Shown here in pieces: positions 28,490-36,619 of a stretch of DNA of 64,000 bases (position 1 is the stretch's first letter; the number at the start of each line of letters is the position of its first letter). A program made the translations under genes and the position numbers. The stretch covers positions 25,036 through 89,035 of the forward strand of contig CAJXSO010000006.1 of NCBI GenBank assembly GCA_913061505.1, read 5' to 3'. Source of the stretch: an uncultured Lutimaribacter sp. (GTDB lineage Bacteria; Pseudomonadota; Alphaproteobacteria; Rhodobacterales; Rhodobacteraceae). The notes beneath the pieces were generated by a model that was not told the origin of the DNA, did not search any database, and saw nothing but the letters and a program-made list of their open reading frames with translations.

Positions 28490-28518
28490 GCTATACGCGC
28501 TTGGGCATCAAACTGCAA
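28490..28518 (-). promoter_or_regulatory. Candidate promoter of the rimP-nusA-infB operon
   Basis: On the minus strand, TTGCAG (28518-28513) and TATAGC (28495-28490) are separated by 17 bases. Transcription would start near 28483, giving a leader of roughly 85 bases that contains the hairpin at 28413-28435. Confidence 0.5.
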
Positions 28519-28524
28519 GGGGCA

Positions 28525-29505
28525 TCACAGCTCGTCTTGTTCGGCCATACGATCCATGATGCGCACCAATTCGCCGCTGATGGCCGGTTCCGACAGGGCA
28601 TGGCCGGCATTGCGCACCATATGCAGCCGCGCGTTGGGCCAGGCTTGGGCCAGATCCCAGGCCGATTGCGGCGGGCAGATCATATCGTAGCGCCCTTGCA
28701 CAATTTCGCCGGGAATATGGGCAATTTTATGCATATCCCGCAGAATCTGCCCATCGGTTTCCAAAAAGGCCGCATTCATGAAATAGTGGTTTTCCAGCCG
28801 CGCAAAGGCGCGCGCATAATCGCCCGGCGCATCGCCCGCATGGCCGTTATTGGCCATCGAGGCCAGCGCGTTTTCCCAAGCTGACCATGTTTTGCCATAG
28901 GCCATTTCTGTGGGCATATGGCCGCTAAACAGCCGCTTGTGATAGGCGGCAATCAGGTCGTGACGCTCGTCTTCGGGAATCACCTCGACAAAACGCTGCC
29001 AGACATCTGGCCAAAACCGGCCCGCACCGCCGCCATAAAACCACTGCAATTCGGATTGGGTGGCCAAAAACACACCGCGCAGAATAAGGCTGCGCACCGC
29101 CGCGGGGTGGGATTGGGCGTAAACCAGTGCCAATGTGGCGCCCCAGCTGCCGCCAAACACCTTCCAGCGTTCGATGCCCAGCTCGGTGCGGATCAGCTCG
29201 ATATCGGCCACCAGATCCCAGGTGGTGTTATTATTGACGCTGGCATAGGGGCGCGACCGGCCGCAACCGCGCTGGTCAAACAATACCACGCGGTATTTTT
29301 GCGGGTCAAAAAACCGCCGCATAACGGGGCTGCATCCGCCACCGGGGCCGCCATGCAGCACCACCACAGGGATGCCATCGGGGTTGCCCGATTGCTCGAG
29401 ATAGATGACATGCCCACCCCCAACCGACAGCATCCGTTGGTCGAACGGGTCGCGAGCCGGGTAAAGATGGCGTGCCGCGTTATTTTGACCTGCGTATTTA
29501 TCCAT
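28525..29505 (-). CDS. pip: Proline iminopeptidase
   Basis: A 326-residue alpha/beta hydrolase that removes N-terminal proline from peptides. It shows the oxyanion motif HGGPGGGCSP near 48, the family block VLFDQRGCGRSRP, the nucleophile elbow GGSWGATLAL (Ser, about 113), the catalytic Asp near the C-terminus, and the His in VRNAGHALSEP. All three catalytic residues are visible. The open frame runs upstream to 29658, but the ATG at 29505 matches the family start (MDKYAGQNNAARHLYPA). It diverges from ubiG with a spacer of only 49 bases. Confidence 0.93.
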   Translation of the reverse strand: MDKYAGQNNAARHLYPARDPFDQRMLSVGGGHVIYLEQSGNPDGIPVVVLHGGPGGGCSPVMRRFFDPQKYRVVLFDQRGCGRSRPYASVNNNTTWDLVADIELIRTELGIERWKVFGGSWGATLALVYAQSHPAAVRSLILRGVFLATQSELQWFYGGGAGRFWPDVWQRFVEVIPEDERHDLIAAYHKRLFSGHMPTEMAYGKTWSAWENALASMANNGHAGDAPGDYARAFARLENHYFMNAAFLETDGQILRDMHKIAHIPGEIVQGRYDMICPPQSAWDLAQAWPNARLHMVRNAGHALSEPAISGELVRIMDRMAEQDEL

Positions 29506-29554
29506 GATCGGCCTATATAGGGTTTGGTGACCAAAGAACCACATGGAGCGCAAA

Positions 29555-30310
29555 ATGCAAACTGCCCAATCAACGGTAGACCCCGCCGAAGTTGCAAAAT
29601 TCGAGGCCATGGCCGCCGAGTGGTGGGATCCCAAGGGCAAATTCAAGCCGCTGCACATGCTAAACCCCTGCAGGCTGTCCTATATCACCCGCCAAATCGC
29701 CGCTGAATTTAACCGCGACCTGCAGCAAGATCTGCCCTTTCAGGGCTTGCGCCTGCTAGATATCGGCTGCGGCGGCGGGCTGTTGGCCGAACCCATGGCG
29801 CGGCTGGGCGCCACGGTGGTGGGTGCCGATGCGGCCGAGCGTAACATTCCAGTGGCCCGCGTTCATGCCCAGCAATCAGGGCTAGAGATTGACTATCGCC
29901 ACACCACAGCCGAGGCACTGGCCGCCGCGGGCGAGCAATTTGACGTGGTCTTGAACATGGAGGTGGTCGAACATGTGGCCGACCCGCTGGCCTACCTGAC
30001 CGCCTGCCAACAGCTGCTAAAACCCGGCGGGCTGATGGTGTGTTCAACCATCAACCGCAATGCAAAAAGCTTTGCCATGGCCATTATCGGCGCAGAATAT
30101 GTGATGCGCTGGCTGCCCAAAGGCACACATGAGTGGAACAAATTCATCACCCCCGATGAATTGTTCGACCTGATCCGCAATGCCGGGCTGGCCCCGGTTG
30201 ACCGCAAGGGTTTTGTTTTCAACCCCATCACATGGCAATGGGCCCTGTCTGATCGTGATCTTTCGGTCAATTACGTCACCGCCAGCATCAAAGAGGCCCC
30301 CACCGCATGA
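29555..30310 (+). CDS. ubiG: Ubiquinone biosynthesis O-methyltransferase
   Basis: UbiG carries out both O-methylations in ubiquinone synthesis. The 251-residue product shows [19 protein letters not shown] near the N-terminus, the SAM loop [20 protein letters not shown] (about 66), and the late family block [15 protein letters not shown] chose the ATG at 29555 because GGAG lies six bases upstream; an ATG at 29543 is the alternative. Its stop overlaps the start of the YCII gene (ATGA). A third ubiquinone gene in the window, but not linked to ubiE-ubiB. Confidence 0.96.
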   Translation: MQTAQSTVDPAEVAKFEAMAAEWWDPKGKFKPLHMLNPCRLSYITRQIAAEFNRDLQQDLPFQGLRLLDIGCGGGLLAEPMARLGATVVGADAAERNIPVARVHAQQSGLEIDYRHTTAEALAAAGEQFDVVLNMEVVEHVADPLAYLTACQQLLKPGGLMVCSTINRNAKSFAMAIIGAEYVMRWLPKGTHEWNKFITPDELFDLIRNAGLAPVDRKGFVFNPITWQWALSDRDLSVNYVTASIKEAPTA

Positions 30311-30633
30311 GCGTGATTGCCGCAAATAACCGTCTTTTCGTGATCGATCTGGACTATACCGTGCCTTTTGAGCAGATCGAGCCGCTGCTAGCCCCCCATA
30401 TGGCGTTTGTGGCGCAGGCCTATCAGCAGGGGCATTTTCTGCTGTCAGGCCCGAAAGAGCCACGCACCGGCGGCATCGTGCTGGCACAGGCGCCCGATTT
30501 GGAAACATTGCAGGCGTTGCTGGCCCAAGACCCGTTTATCACCGAAAATGTGGTGCAGCTGACAATCAGCAGCTTTCAACCCTCGAACATGGCCCCAGCC
30601 CTGCGCGATGTGCTGCTGGGCGCAGCTGATTAA
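30307..30633 (+). CDS. YCII-related domain protein
   Basis: A 108-residue protein of the YciI/YCII fold (dimeric ferredoxin-like). Typical features are [39 protein letters not shown] and the segment around [16 protein letters not shown]. The His of MAFVA and the Asp of the DPF segment match the residues proposed as the catalytic pair in this family. The family includes chlorodienelactone-related and other lyase-like enzymes, but most members have no known reaction, and none is claimed here. Translationally coupled to ubiG; it ends against the convergent MarR gene with overlapping stop codons. Confidence 0.82.
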   Translation: MSVIAANNRLFVIDLDYTVPFEQIEPLLAPHMAFVAQAYQQGHFLLSGPKEPRTGGIVLAQAPDLETLQALLAQDPFITENVVQLTISSFQPSNMAPALRDVLLGAAD

Positions 30634-31073
30634 CCGTCGGTTTCCAGTTTCAGGCGCAACTCGCGCAAGATCGGCAGCACCGCGCGCACTTTGTCCTCGC
30701 CCAGTTCGGCGGCCAGATCGCCAATCATGGGCGAGATACCATCAAGGGCGGCATCGCGCGCGCGCCGCCCGGCGGGGCTGATGGCCACCAATTTGCGCCG
30801 CGCATCATCCCAATCGGGGCGAATGTGAATATAGCCTGCCCATTCCAGCTTGTTCAGGGTGTTGGTCATGGCACCGCGGGTCACATGAAACGATTTTGCC
30901 AGCTGGGCCGGCGTGCGCTCGTCGCTCACGCGGGCAAGGTGGTTGAGCACAGAAAAATGCGAAATTTCCATGCCCTTGGGCAAGACGCGTGTCAGGCGGT
31001 TACGCACCAGCTGATCGGCGGTCAAAATCTCGCTGAATAGCGCTATGGCCAGCGCGTTCGCCCCATCAGACAT
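30630..31073 (-). CDS. MarR family transcriptional regulator
   Basis: A winged-helix regulator of about 147 residues. The wHTH is seen in MEISHFSVLNHLARVSDERT, TPAQLAKSFHVTRGAMTNTL (recognition helix) and the wing IHIRPDWDDARRKLVAISPA, all typical of MarR. The ligand and targets are unknown. MarR proteins usually control adjacent genes, so the nitrilase-glutaredoxin-ComF group transcribed into it is the natural candidate. The start is either the ATG at 31073 (used) or 31100; both overlap the end of the nitrilase gene. Confidence 0.87.
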   Translation of the reverse strand: MSDGANALAIALFSEILTADQLVRNRLTRVLPKGMEISHFSVLNHLARVSDERTPAQLAKSFHVTRGAMTNTLNKLEWAGYIHIRPDWDDARRKLVAISPAGRRARDAALDGISPMIGDLAAELGEDKVRAVLPILRELRLKLETDG

Positions 31074-31908
31074 GGCCTGGCCCATCAAAGCTGCGGTCAT
31101 GGCCCAGCGCGGGCACCCGCGCGCGCGCCTGATCTACCTGCGCCAGATCCAGATCTAGGCAATAAGCACCGGGTGCTGTGCCCGCGTCTAGCAACACCTC
31201 ACCCCAAGGGGCAACAACCATCGAATGCCCATAGGTGCGGCGCTGGGCGCCGTTATGGGTATCGTTTAGCCCGGTTTGCGCCGGTGCCAGCACAAAACAG
31301 CCGGTTTCAATGGCGCGCGCTTGCAGCAAAACCTGCCAATGCGCAGCCCCCGTTACAGGTGAAAACGCGGCGGGCACAGTTAATATCTGCGCCCCTGCCT
31401 GCGCCAGGGCGCGGTGCAAATAGGCAAAGCGCAGATCGTAGCAGATGGTCATGCCGACAGCGGCAAAATCTGTCTGGCACATCACAGCGCTATGGCCGGG
31501 CCGGTAGCTGGCGCTTTCACGATAGGTTTCGCTGGCGCTGACCTGCACATCGAACATATGAATCTTATCATATTGCGCGCGCAGCACGCCATCGGGGCCA
31601 ATCATGAAACTGCGGTTGGCATAGCGGCCATCGGCATCGGCGGTTTTGATACCCAAAGACCCGATCAGCACCCAAATGCCCAATTCCGCGGCCAGATCGC
31701 GCAAGCGCGCCAATGTTGGGTCGCTGTCTTGGGGCTGTAGCACAGCGGCCTGATGCGCGCGGTCGCTGGTGATGCAATTTGTCACCTCGGGCGTCAGCAC
31801 AAAGCGCGCGCCATCGGCGGCGGCTTGGCGCACCAGCGTTTCGGTGGCCTGCAGGTTGGCCTGCGGGTCGCGCCCCGAACACAGCTGTATCAGCCCAACG
31901 CGCAGCAT
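31066..31908 (-). CDS. Carbon-nitrogen hydrolase (nitrilase superfamily, Nit/omega-amidase-like)
   Basis: A 280-residue amidase-type enzyme with the complete Glu-Lys-Cys triad: Glu in FVLTPEVTNC (about 41), Lys in RAQYDKIHMFDVQV (about 115), Cys in VGMTICYDLRFAYL (about 154). The HMFD motif after the lysine is typical of the Nit branch related to omega-amidase and deaminated-glutathione amidase. A repair role for deaminated glutathione would fit the glutaredoxin gene just upstream, but that is inference. Its ATG directly abuts the glutaredoxin stop codon. Confidence 0.9.
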   Translation of the reverse strand: MLRVGLIQLCSGRDPQANLQATETLVRQAAADGARFVLTPEVTNCITSDRAHQAAVLQPQDSDPTLARLRDLAAELGIWVLIGSLGIKTADADGRYANRSFMIGPDGVLRAQYDKIHMFDVQVSASETYRESASYRPGHSAVMCQTDFAAVGMTICYDLRFAYLHRALAQAGAQILTVPAAFSPVTGAAHWQVLLQARAIETGCFVLAPAQTGLNDTHNGAQRRTYGHSMVVAPWGEVLLDAGTAPGAYCLDLDLAQVDQARARVPALGHDRSFDGPGHV

Positions 31909-32166
31909 TTAGCCGGCCAACAGCTGGTCAAGCTTGCCCTCGCGCTCGAGCGCATACAAATCATCGCACCCGCCCACATGTGTGGCGCCGATAAAGATCT
32001 GCGGCACGGTGTGGCGGCCTTGGGCGCGCTGCATCATCTCGGGCTTTTTCGAGGGGTCAGCCCAGATATCGATCTCGGAAAAAGCCACGCCTTTTTGCGA
32101 CAGCAGCCGCTTGGCCGCATGGCAAAAACCGCACAGGGGGGAAGTGTATATTTCGACAGGTTGCAT
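31909..32166 (-). CDS. grxC: Glutaredoxin 3
   Basis: An 85-residue dithiol glutaredoxin that reduces disulfides or glutathione adducts at the expense of glutathione. The N-terminus MQPVEIYTSPLCGFCHAAKR places the active site CGFC at residues 12-15, a variant of the usual CPYC. The cis-proline segment HTVPQIFIGATHVGGCDDL is the glutathione-binding part. The variant may shift redox potential, but it occurs in related alphaproteobacteria as far as I recall. Likely co-transcribed with the ComF-like gene upstream and the nitrilase downstream. Confidence 0.93.
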   Translation of the reverse strand: MQPVEIYTSPLCGFCHAAKRLLSQKGVAFSEIDIWADPSKKPEMMQRAQGRHTVPQIFIGATHVGGCDDLYALEREGKLDQLLAG

Positions 32167-32204
32167 GATGGATCCCGCAAATGATTATGCATACTTACAG
32201 GGAT

Positions 32205-32939
32205 TTAGGGCCGCTTTGCAACGCGTGCCAGCGCCAGCACACAAACATCTGTTGCACCTGCGGCAAAACAGGCCTCGGTGGCGGCGGCCAGCGTGGCACC
32301 CGATGTCAGCACATCATCCACCAGCAACACGGGCTTGCCCGCCAGCGTCTTTGGGCCATGGCGGCTGGGGGCAATGGCCCCGGCCAAGGTTTGAAACCGC
32401 TGGTCGCGGCCCTGCCCCTCGAGCACGGTGGTGGCCCGCGTGCGGCGCAGCGCATCGGGGCAATAGCCCAGCCCCAGCTGCCGCGCCAGGGGCTGCGCCA
32501 GCACGGCGGCCTGGTTATAGCGCCGCTGAAAATAGCGCCACCAATGCAGCGGCACAGGCACCACCACGGTGCCCGGCCGCACCAGGGGCCGCGCCACCTG
32601 CGCCAACCAGCGCGCGGCGGGGGTGGCAATATCGGTGCGATCGCCATGTTTCAACGCCAGCACCAGTTTTCGGCCATTGCCCGAATACAGCAGCGCCGCG
32701 CGCCCCTGCGCCCAAGGGCGCGCAATAGTTAAACAATCGTCGCAATGGGCAATCTCGGCGGTATCGCTGCCGGGCAGCGGGGTGCCGCATGAATCGCAGA
32801 CCAAACCGCCGATAAAATGCGTTTCGCGCCAGCAAGGGCCACACAGCCCATGATCGCTATCCACGATATCGCGGCACAGCAGGCATGTGGGCGGGTAGAC
32901 CACGCGCAACACAGTTTGAACTGCCCCGAATTGCCACAT
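32205..32939 (-). CDS. ComF family phosphoribosyltransferase-like protein
   Basis: 244 residues. The N-terminal double zinc-ribbon-like part has CxxC pairs (PTCLLCRD, GLCGPC, CDSCG, CDDC). The C-terminal phosphoribosyltransferase domain carries the PRPP loop KPVLLVDDVLTSGATLAAAT and the ComF block RYNQAAVLAQPLARQLG. In competent bacteria ComF assists DNA uptake; in alphaproteobacteria without known competence the role is unclear. It starts only 12 bases from the divergent methyltransferase-like gene, so the two promoters must lie in each other's coding sequence or overlap closely. Confidence 0.9.
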   Translation of the reverse strand: MWQFGAVQTVLRVVYPPTCLLCRDIVDSDHGLCGPCWRETHFIGGLVCDSCGTPLPGSDTAEIAHCDDCLTIARPWAQGRAALLYSGNGRKLVLALKHGDRTDIATPAARWLAQVARPLVRPGTVVVPVPLHWWRYFQRRYNQAAVLAQPLARQLGLGYCPDALRRTRATTVLEGQGRDQRFQTLAGAIAPSRHGPKTLAGKPVLLVDDVLTSGATLAAATEACFAAGATDVCVLALARVAKRP

Positions 32940-32951
32940 ATCTTGCCCCGC

Positions 32952-33770
32952 ATGACAAACGCACCCCGACTCACCGATATGGCCGCCCTAGCCCGCAACC
33001 GCCGGCGCGCGCAAACGCCTGCGCTGTTTTTGCACGCCACCGCCATCGACGAGGTGCAAGATCGCCTGTCGATGGTTAACAGAACCTTTCAGGACATCGC
33101 GATTGTTACCGGGTTTCCCGGCCCATGGGGCACAGCCTTTGCGCAGGCACAGCTGGTGCCCGAGGCCGAAACCCTGGCGCTAGAGCCGGGCCAATGCGAT
33201 CTGGTCATTCACGCCATGGGCCTGCATTGGGCAAACGACCCGGTTGGCCAAATCATTCAATGCCGCCGCGCGCTGCGCGCGGATGGGCTATTTCTGGCGG
33301 TATGCTTTGGCGGGCAAACGCTGGCCCAGCTGCGCACCGCCTGGGCCGAGGCAGAAAGCCGCCTGACAGGGGGCATGGCCCCGCGCGTGGCGCCTATGGC
33401 CGAAATCCGCGATCTGGGCGGCCTGTTGCAACGCGCCGGGCTGGCGCTGCCTGTGGCCGACACGCTGGTGCTGCAGGCCAGCTATGCCAGCCCCCGTGCC
33501 CTAATGCGGGAACTGCGCCACATGGGCGAGGCAAACGCGCTGGCCCACCGCCTGCGCCACCCCACCCGCCGCGCCGTGCTGCACAGGGCCGAGCAGCTAT
33601 ACACCCAAATGGCCGGCACCCCCGATGGCCGCGTGGGCGCCACCTTCGAGCTGCTGTTTCTTACCGCTTGGGCCCCAGATGCCAGCCAACCCCAACCATT
33701 GCGCCCCGGATCGGCGCAAAAGCGGCTGGCCGATGCGCTGGGCACAGATGAAACGCCGCTAGCGGATTGA
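32952..33770 (+). CDS. Methyltransferase-like protein (NDUFAF5-related), degenerate SAM motif
   Basis: 272 residues related to the BioC/NDUFAF5 branch: DMAALARNRRRAQTPALFLH, DRLSMVNRTFQDIAIVTG, VIHAMGLHWANDPVGQIIQC and CRRALRADGLFLAVCFGG fit that family in order. In human NDUFAF5 the family supports complex I assembly. Here motif I, normally a GxGxG loop after the first strand, reads VTGFPGPWGTAF, so SAM binding is doubtful. Location between comF and hemH is common in the group, as far as I recall. It may be an assembly factor that lost or changed cofactor binding. Confidence 0.72.
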   Translation: MTNAPRLTDMAALARNRRRAQTPALFLHATAIDEVQDRLSMVNRTFQDIAIVTGFPGPWGTAFAQAQLVPEAETLALEPGQCDLVIHAMGLHWANDPVGQIIQCRRALRADGLFLAVCFGGQTLAQLRTAWAEAESRLTGGMAPRVAPMAEIRDLGGLLQRAGLALPVADTLVLQASYASPRALMRELRHMGEANALAHRLRHPTRRAVLHRAEQLYTQMAGTPDGRVGATFELLFLTAWAPDASQPQPLRPGSAQKRLADALGTDETPLAD

Positions 33771-33794
33771 CCTTTAAACAATTTCCCTTATCTC
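33767..33794 (+). promoter_or_regulatory. Candidate hemH promoter
   Basis: TTGACC (33767-33772) and TATCTC (33789-33794) are 16 bases apart and end 42 bases before the hemH ATG; the -35 overlaps the stop codon of the upstream gene. Confidence 0.4.
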
Positions 33795-33836
33795 CCCAGT
33801 ATCCCGAAGCCGGACGCAATAAGAAGTGAGGCCAAA

Positions 33837-34898
33837 ATGCTGGATGCTGCGCAATACGCAACACGCCCCGAACACGCCCCCGCCGACCACCCCAAAGTGG
33901 CGCGCGAGAAGATCGGCATTTTGCTGGCCAACTTGGGAACCCCCGACAATTACGACTATTGGTCGATGCGCCGCTATTTGAACGAGTTCTTATCGGATCG
34001 TCGGGTGATCGATTATCCCGCGTGGAAATGGCAGCCGCTGCTACAGCTGATCATTCTTACAAAGCGCCCCTTTACCAGCGGCGCAAATTACAAATCCATC
34101 TGGAACCACGACAAGGGCGAAAGCCCCTTGATGACCATCACCAAAGACCAAACCGCCAAGCTGGCCACTGCAATGCAGGAAAAATACGGCGATAACGTGA
34201 TGGTCGATTTCTGCATGCGCTATGGCAACCCATCGACCAAATCAAAGGTGCGTGCCATGGTCGATGCAGGCTGTCGCAAGATTTTGTTTTTCCCGCTCTA
34301 TCCGCAACAGGCTGGCGCCACATCTGCCACGGCAAATGATCAGTTTTTCCGCGCCCTGATGGAGGAAAAATGGCAGCCCGCGGTGCGCACGGTGCCCGCC
34401 TATTTCGAGCACCCGAAATTCATCGATGCGCTGGCCCAATCGGTAGAACGCGCCTATGCCGCCCTAGAGGAAAAGCCAGATATGCTGGTATGTTCCTATC
34501 ACGGCATGCCAAAGCGCTATCTGCTCGAGGGTGATCCCTATCATTGCCAGTGCCAGAAAAACACGCGCCTGTTGAAAGAGCGGCTGGGCTGGGATGACAG
34601 CCAAATTTGCACCACGTTCCAATCGGTTTTTGGGCGCGAAGAATGGCTGCGCCCCTATACGGTAGAACATGTGGCCGAGCTGGCAAAACAAGGCAAAAAA
34701 CGCATCGCGGTGATCGCTCCTGCCTTTTCAGCCGATTGCATTGAAACGCTGGAAGAGATCAACGAAGAAATCGCCGAAAGCTTTGAACATGCCGGCGGCG
34801 AACAGTTCACCTATATTCCCTGCCTTAACGACGACGATGCCCATATCGAGGCGCTATCGGCGGTTATCGACACCGAAATTTCAGGCTGGCTGTCTTAA
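33837..34898 (+). CDS. hemH: Ferrochelatase
   Basis: Inserts Fe(II) into protoporphyrin IX, the last step of protoheme synthesis. The 353-residue protein has the N-terminal block KIGILLANLGTPDNYDYWSM, the catalytic-His segment LVCSYHGMPKRYLLEGDPY and the late block APAFSADCIETLEEINEE with its conserved Glu residues. The ATG is preceded by GAGG. Heme demand from the c- and b-type cytochromes of the formate dehydrogenase region is consistent but not special. It ends at a strong terminator. Confidence 0.97.
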   Translation: MLDAAQYATRPEHAPADHPKVAREKIGILLANLGTPDNYDYWSMRRYLNEFLSDRRVIDYPAWKWQPLLQLIILTKRPFTSGANYKSIWNHDKGESPLMTITKDQTAKLATAMQEKYGDNVMVDFCMRYGNPSTKSKVRAMVDAGCRKILFFPLYPQQAGATSATANDQFFRALMEEKWQPAVRTVPAYFEHPKFIDALAQSVERAYAALEEKPDMLVCSYHGMPKRYLLEGDPYHCQCQKNTRLLKERLGWDDSQICTTFQSVFGREEWLRPYTVEHVAELAKQGKKRIAVIAPAFSADCIETLEEINEEIAESFEHAGGEQFTYIPCLNDDDAHIEALSAVIDTEISGWLS

Positions 34899-34937
34899 AA
34901 CCGGGCAAATTCAGCGCCACTATCCGCAGTGGCCAAC

Positions 34938-34970
34938 AAAAAAGGCGGTGGGTTTCCCCACCGCCTTTTT
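34938..34970. terminator. Bidirectional terminator between hemH and a small membrane-protein gene
   Basis: A 9-bp stem (GGCGGTGGG / CCCACCGCC) with a TTTC loop is flanked by six A residues on the left and five T residues on the right. It serves hemH and the convergent 59-residue ORF. Confidence 0.92.
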
Positions 34971-34989
34971 GTTTCCAGAAACTGGAAAA

Positions 34990-35169
34990 TTAGTCAGCTG
35001 CAACAGCCGCTACAACGGCCAGCACCAGCAGCGGAACCAGTGCACCGCCCGACGAGCTTGCAGTTTCTTCAACAACAACCGGTGCTTCCATTACGGGAGC
35101 CGACATGTTGCCAGCAAATGCGGTCGAAGCAGCAGCGGTCAGGGCAGCAGCCAAAACAAGTTTATTCAT
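34990..35169 (-). CDS. Small secreted or membrane protein, 59 residues
   Basis: A short ORF beginning MNKLVLAAALTAAASTAFAG, a clear signal-peptide-like start, then a short polar stretch with EAPVVVEETASSS and a second hydrophobic segment ALVPLLVLAVVAAVAA. The ribosome-binding site GGAGG lies at ideal spacing and a terminator follows, so it is very likely a real gene. I know of similar short proteins next to hemH in roseobacters, but no function. It could be a cleaved small inner-membrane protein, with the final hydrophobic helix as anchor. Confidence 0.75.
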   Translation of the reverse strand: MNKLVLAAALTAAASTAFAGNMSAPVMEAPVVVEETASSSGGALVPLLVLAVVAAVAAD

Positions 35170-35307
35170 AATATCCTCCAGATATCCGCCTGCCACAATA
35201 GCGTGTCAGGCACCCAAGACTTACCTCGTAATATGCGATAAAGCAGTATCAGCGCGGAAATGCAAACCCAAGTTTAGTGGATTTCACGAACTCGCGTCAT
35301 CGTGTCG

Positions 35308-35919
35308 TCAAATTAGCAACACTTGTGTGCCAACTTTGGCCAAGCTGAACAATTCGGCGATATGTTCGTTGTAAAGGCCAATGCAGCCATTCGAAGACCG
35401 GCGGCCAATCTTGCGCGTATCATGGGTGCCGTGGATACGGTAATATGTCCAGGATAGATACAATGCATGGGTGCCCAGCGGGTTATCGGGGCCGGCTGGC
35501 ACGAAATCGGGCCATTCCGGGTTGCGCTCTTTCATTGCCGGGGTTGGGCGCCATTCTGGCCCCTCTACCTTGCGCACCACCTGCGTGCGGCCGCGGCGGG
35601 TAAGATCCTCGGTCATGGGCACAGACGAGGGATACAGCTTGTAGGTTTCACCATCGGCCGACCAGAAATGCAGCGCGCGCGAATCAATATCCACCAAGAT
35701 GGCGCCTTTGTTGAGGTTGTTGAAATAGGGCCGCCAATCTAGCGTGCGAAAGCTGGAAATATTGCGCCGCACCGCTTGGGTAACATCTTTTTCAACCTCG
35801 ATGGTGGTTGCAGAATTCACATCGCCCGTTTGGCCAAACGCAGGCGCGGCAACCATTGCCGCCGCCGAGGCAAGAAAGGCACGCCGATTGAAAGGCGCGG
35901 TTTTCAAGTGTGTCATCAT
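35308..35919 (-). CDS. Tat-exported L,D-transpeptidase (YkuD family)
   Basis: 203 residues with a twin-arginine signal (FNRRAFLASAAAMVAAPAFG) and a YkuD domain. The catalytic motif is seen as RIHGTHDTRKIG followed by RRSSNGCIGLYNEH, giving the conserved His, Ser, Gly and nucleophile Cys; the usual SHGCIRL reads SNGCIGL here. Such enzymes form 3-3 cross-links in peptidoglycan or attach lipoproteins to it. Export by Tat rather than Sec is a known feature of some alphaproteobacterial members. The start is at tandem ATGs (35919, 35916) after GGAG. It diverges from the CAP-domain lipoprotein gene. Confidence 0.9.
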   Translation of the reverse strand: MMTHLKTAPFNRRAFLASAAAMVAAPAFGQTGDVNSATTIEVEKDVTQAVRRNISSFRTLDWRPYFNNLNKGAILVDIDSRALHFWSADGETYKLYPSSVPMTEDLTRRGRTQVVRKVEGPEWRPTPAMKERNPEWPDFVPAGPDNPLGTHALYLSWTYYRIHGTHDTRKIGRRSSNGCIGLYNEHIAELFSLAKVGTQVLLI

Positions 35920-36082
35920 GCTCTCCAAATGGAATGGCCCCAATTTTTCGCGCAGCATATGGCGCAAAAGCCGCAGTCGCAAATCAAACAGCCGTTAGGC
36001 GGCGATGTAACAGCATAGTGGGTTGGAAAAACCACGCCATTCGCGCTAAAGCGGGGTATTGGCAATTCAAGGTTTCAAAAAC

Positions 36083-36589
36083 ATGCGTTTGGCCGCACTT
36101 TTGGTTACTGCAGCGCTGGCCCTTGCGGCTTGCACCACCACCGAACCAACGCTGGGGCCAGATGGCAAACCATTGCCGCGGGTCTACCGCATTGCCCCGT
36201 CAGATCATGGGGAAATCCAGTTCAGGATGCTAGATTCGGTGAATTCGCTGCGCGGTGCGGCCGGCCTGGCGCCGATCGAGCTGGATGCGCGCCTAACCGC
36301 CGCCGCCGCGACGCATTCGCGCGATATGGCTGTGCAAAACCGGCCGTGGCATTTTGGCTCGGATGGGTCGTCGCCCATCGATCGGGTGCAGCGCGTGGGC
36401 TACGAGGGGCGTTTGCTGGGCGAAAACATCTCGGAAACCTACGAGACCGAGCTGGAAACCCTGGCCGCCTGGATGGAAGACCCAACCACACGGCGCATTA
36501 TCGTCGATCCTGATGCCACCAAAATGGGCTTTGCATGGCACCAAGAGGCCAATGGCAAAATCTGGTGGACCTTGATCACCGGCACCTAA
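36083..36589 (+). CDS. CAP-domain lipoprotein
   Basis: 168 residues with a lipoprotein signal (MRLAALLVTAALALAACTTT, lipobox LAAC) and a CAP/SCP domain: LDSVNSLRGAAGLAPIELDA, AAATHSRDMAVQNR, and later GENISETYETELE with FAWHQEANGKIWWTLITG near the end. Bacterial CAP proteins lie at the cell surface or in the periplasm; most have no known enzymatic activity. It is bracketed by two L,D-transpeptidase genes, pointing to an envelope role. Membrane sorting (inner or outer) cannot be told from the sequence. Confidence 0.88.
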   Translation: MRLAALLVTAALALAACTTTEPTLGPDGKPLPRVYRIAPSDHGEIQFRMLDSVNSLRGAAGLAPIELDARLTAAAATHSRDMAVQNRPWHFGSDGSSPIDRVQRVGYEGRLLGENISETYETELETLAAWMEDPTTRRIIVDPDATKMGFAWHQEANGKIWWTLITGT

Positions 36590-36619
36590 GCCCCGCAAAT
36601 CACCCCGCACAGGGGCGCA

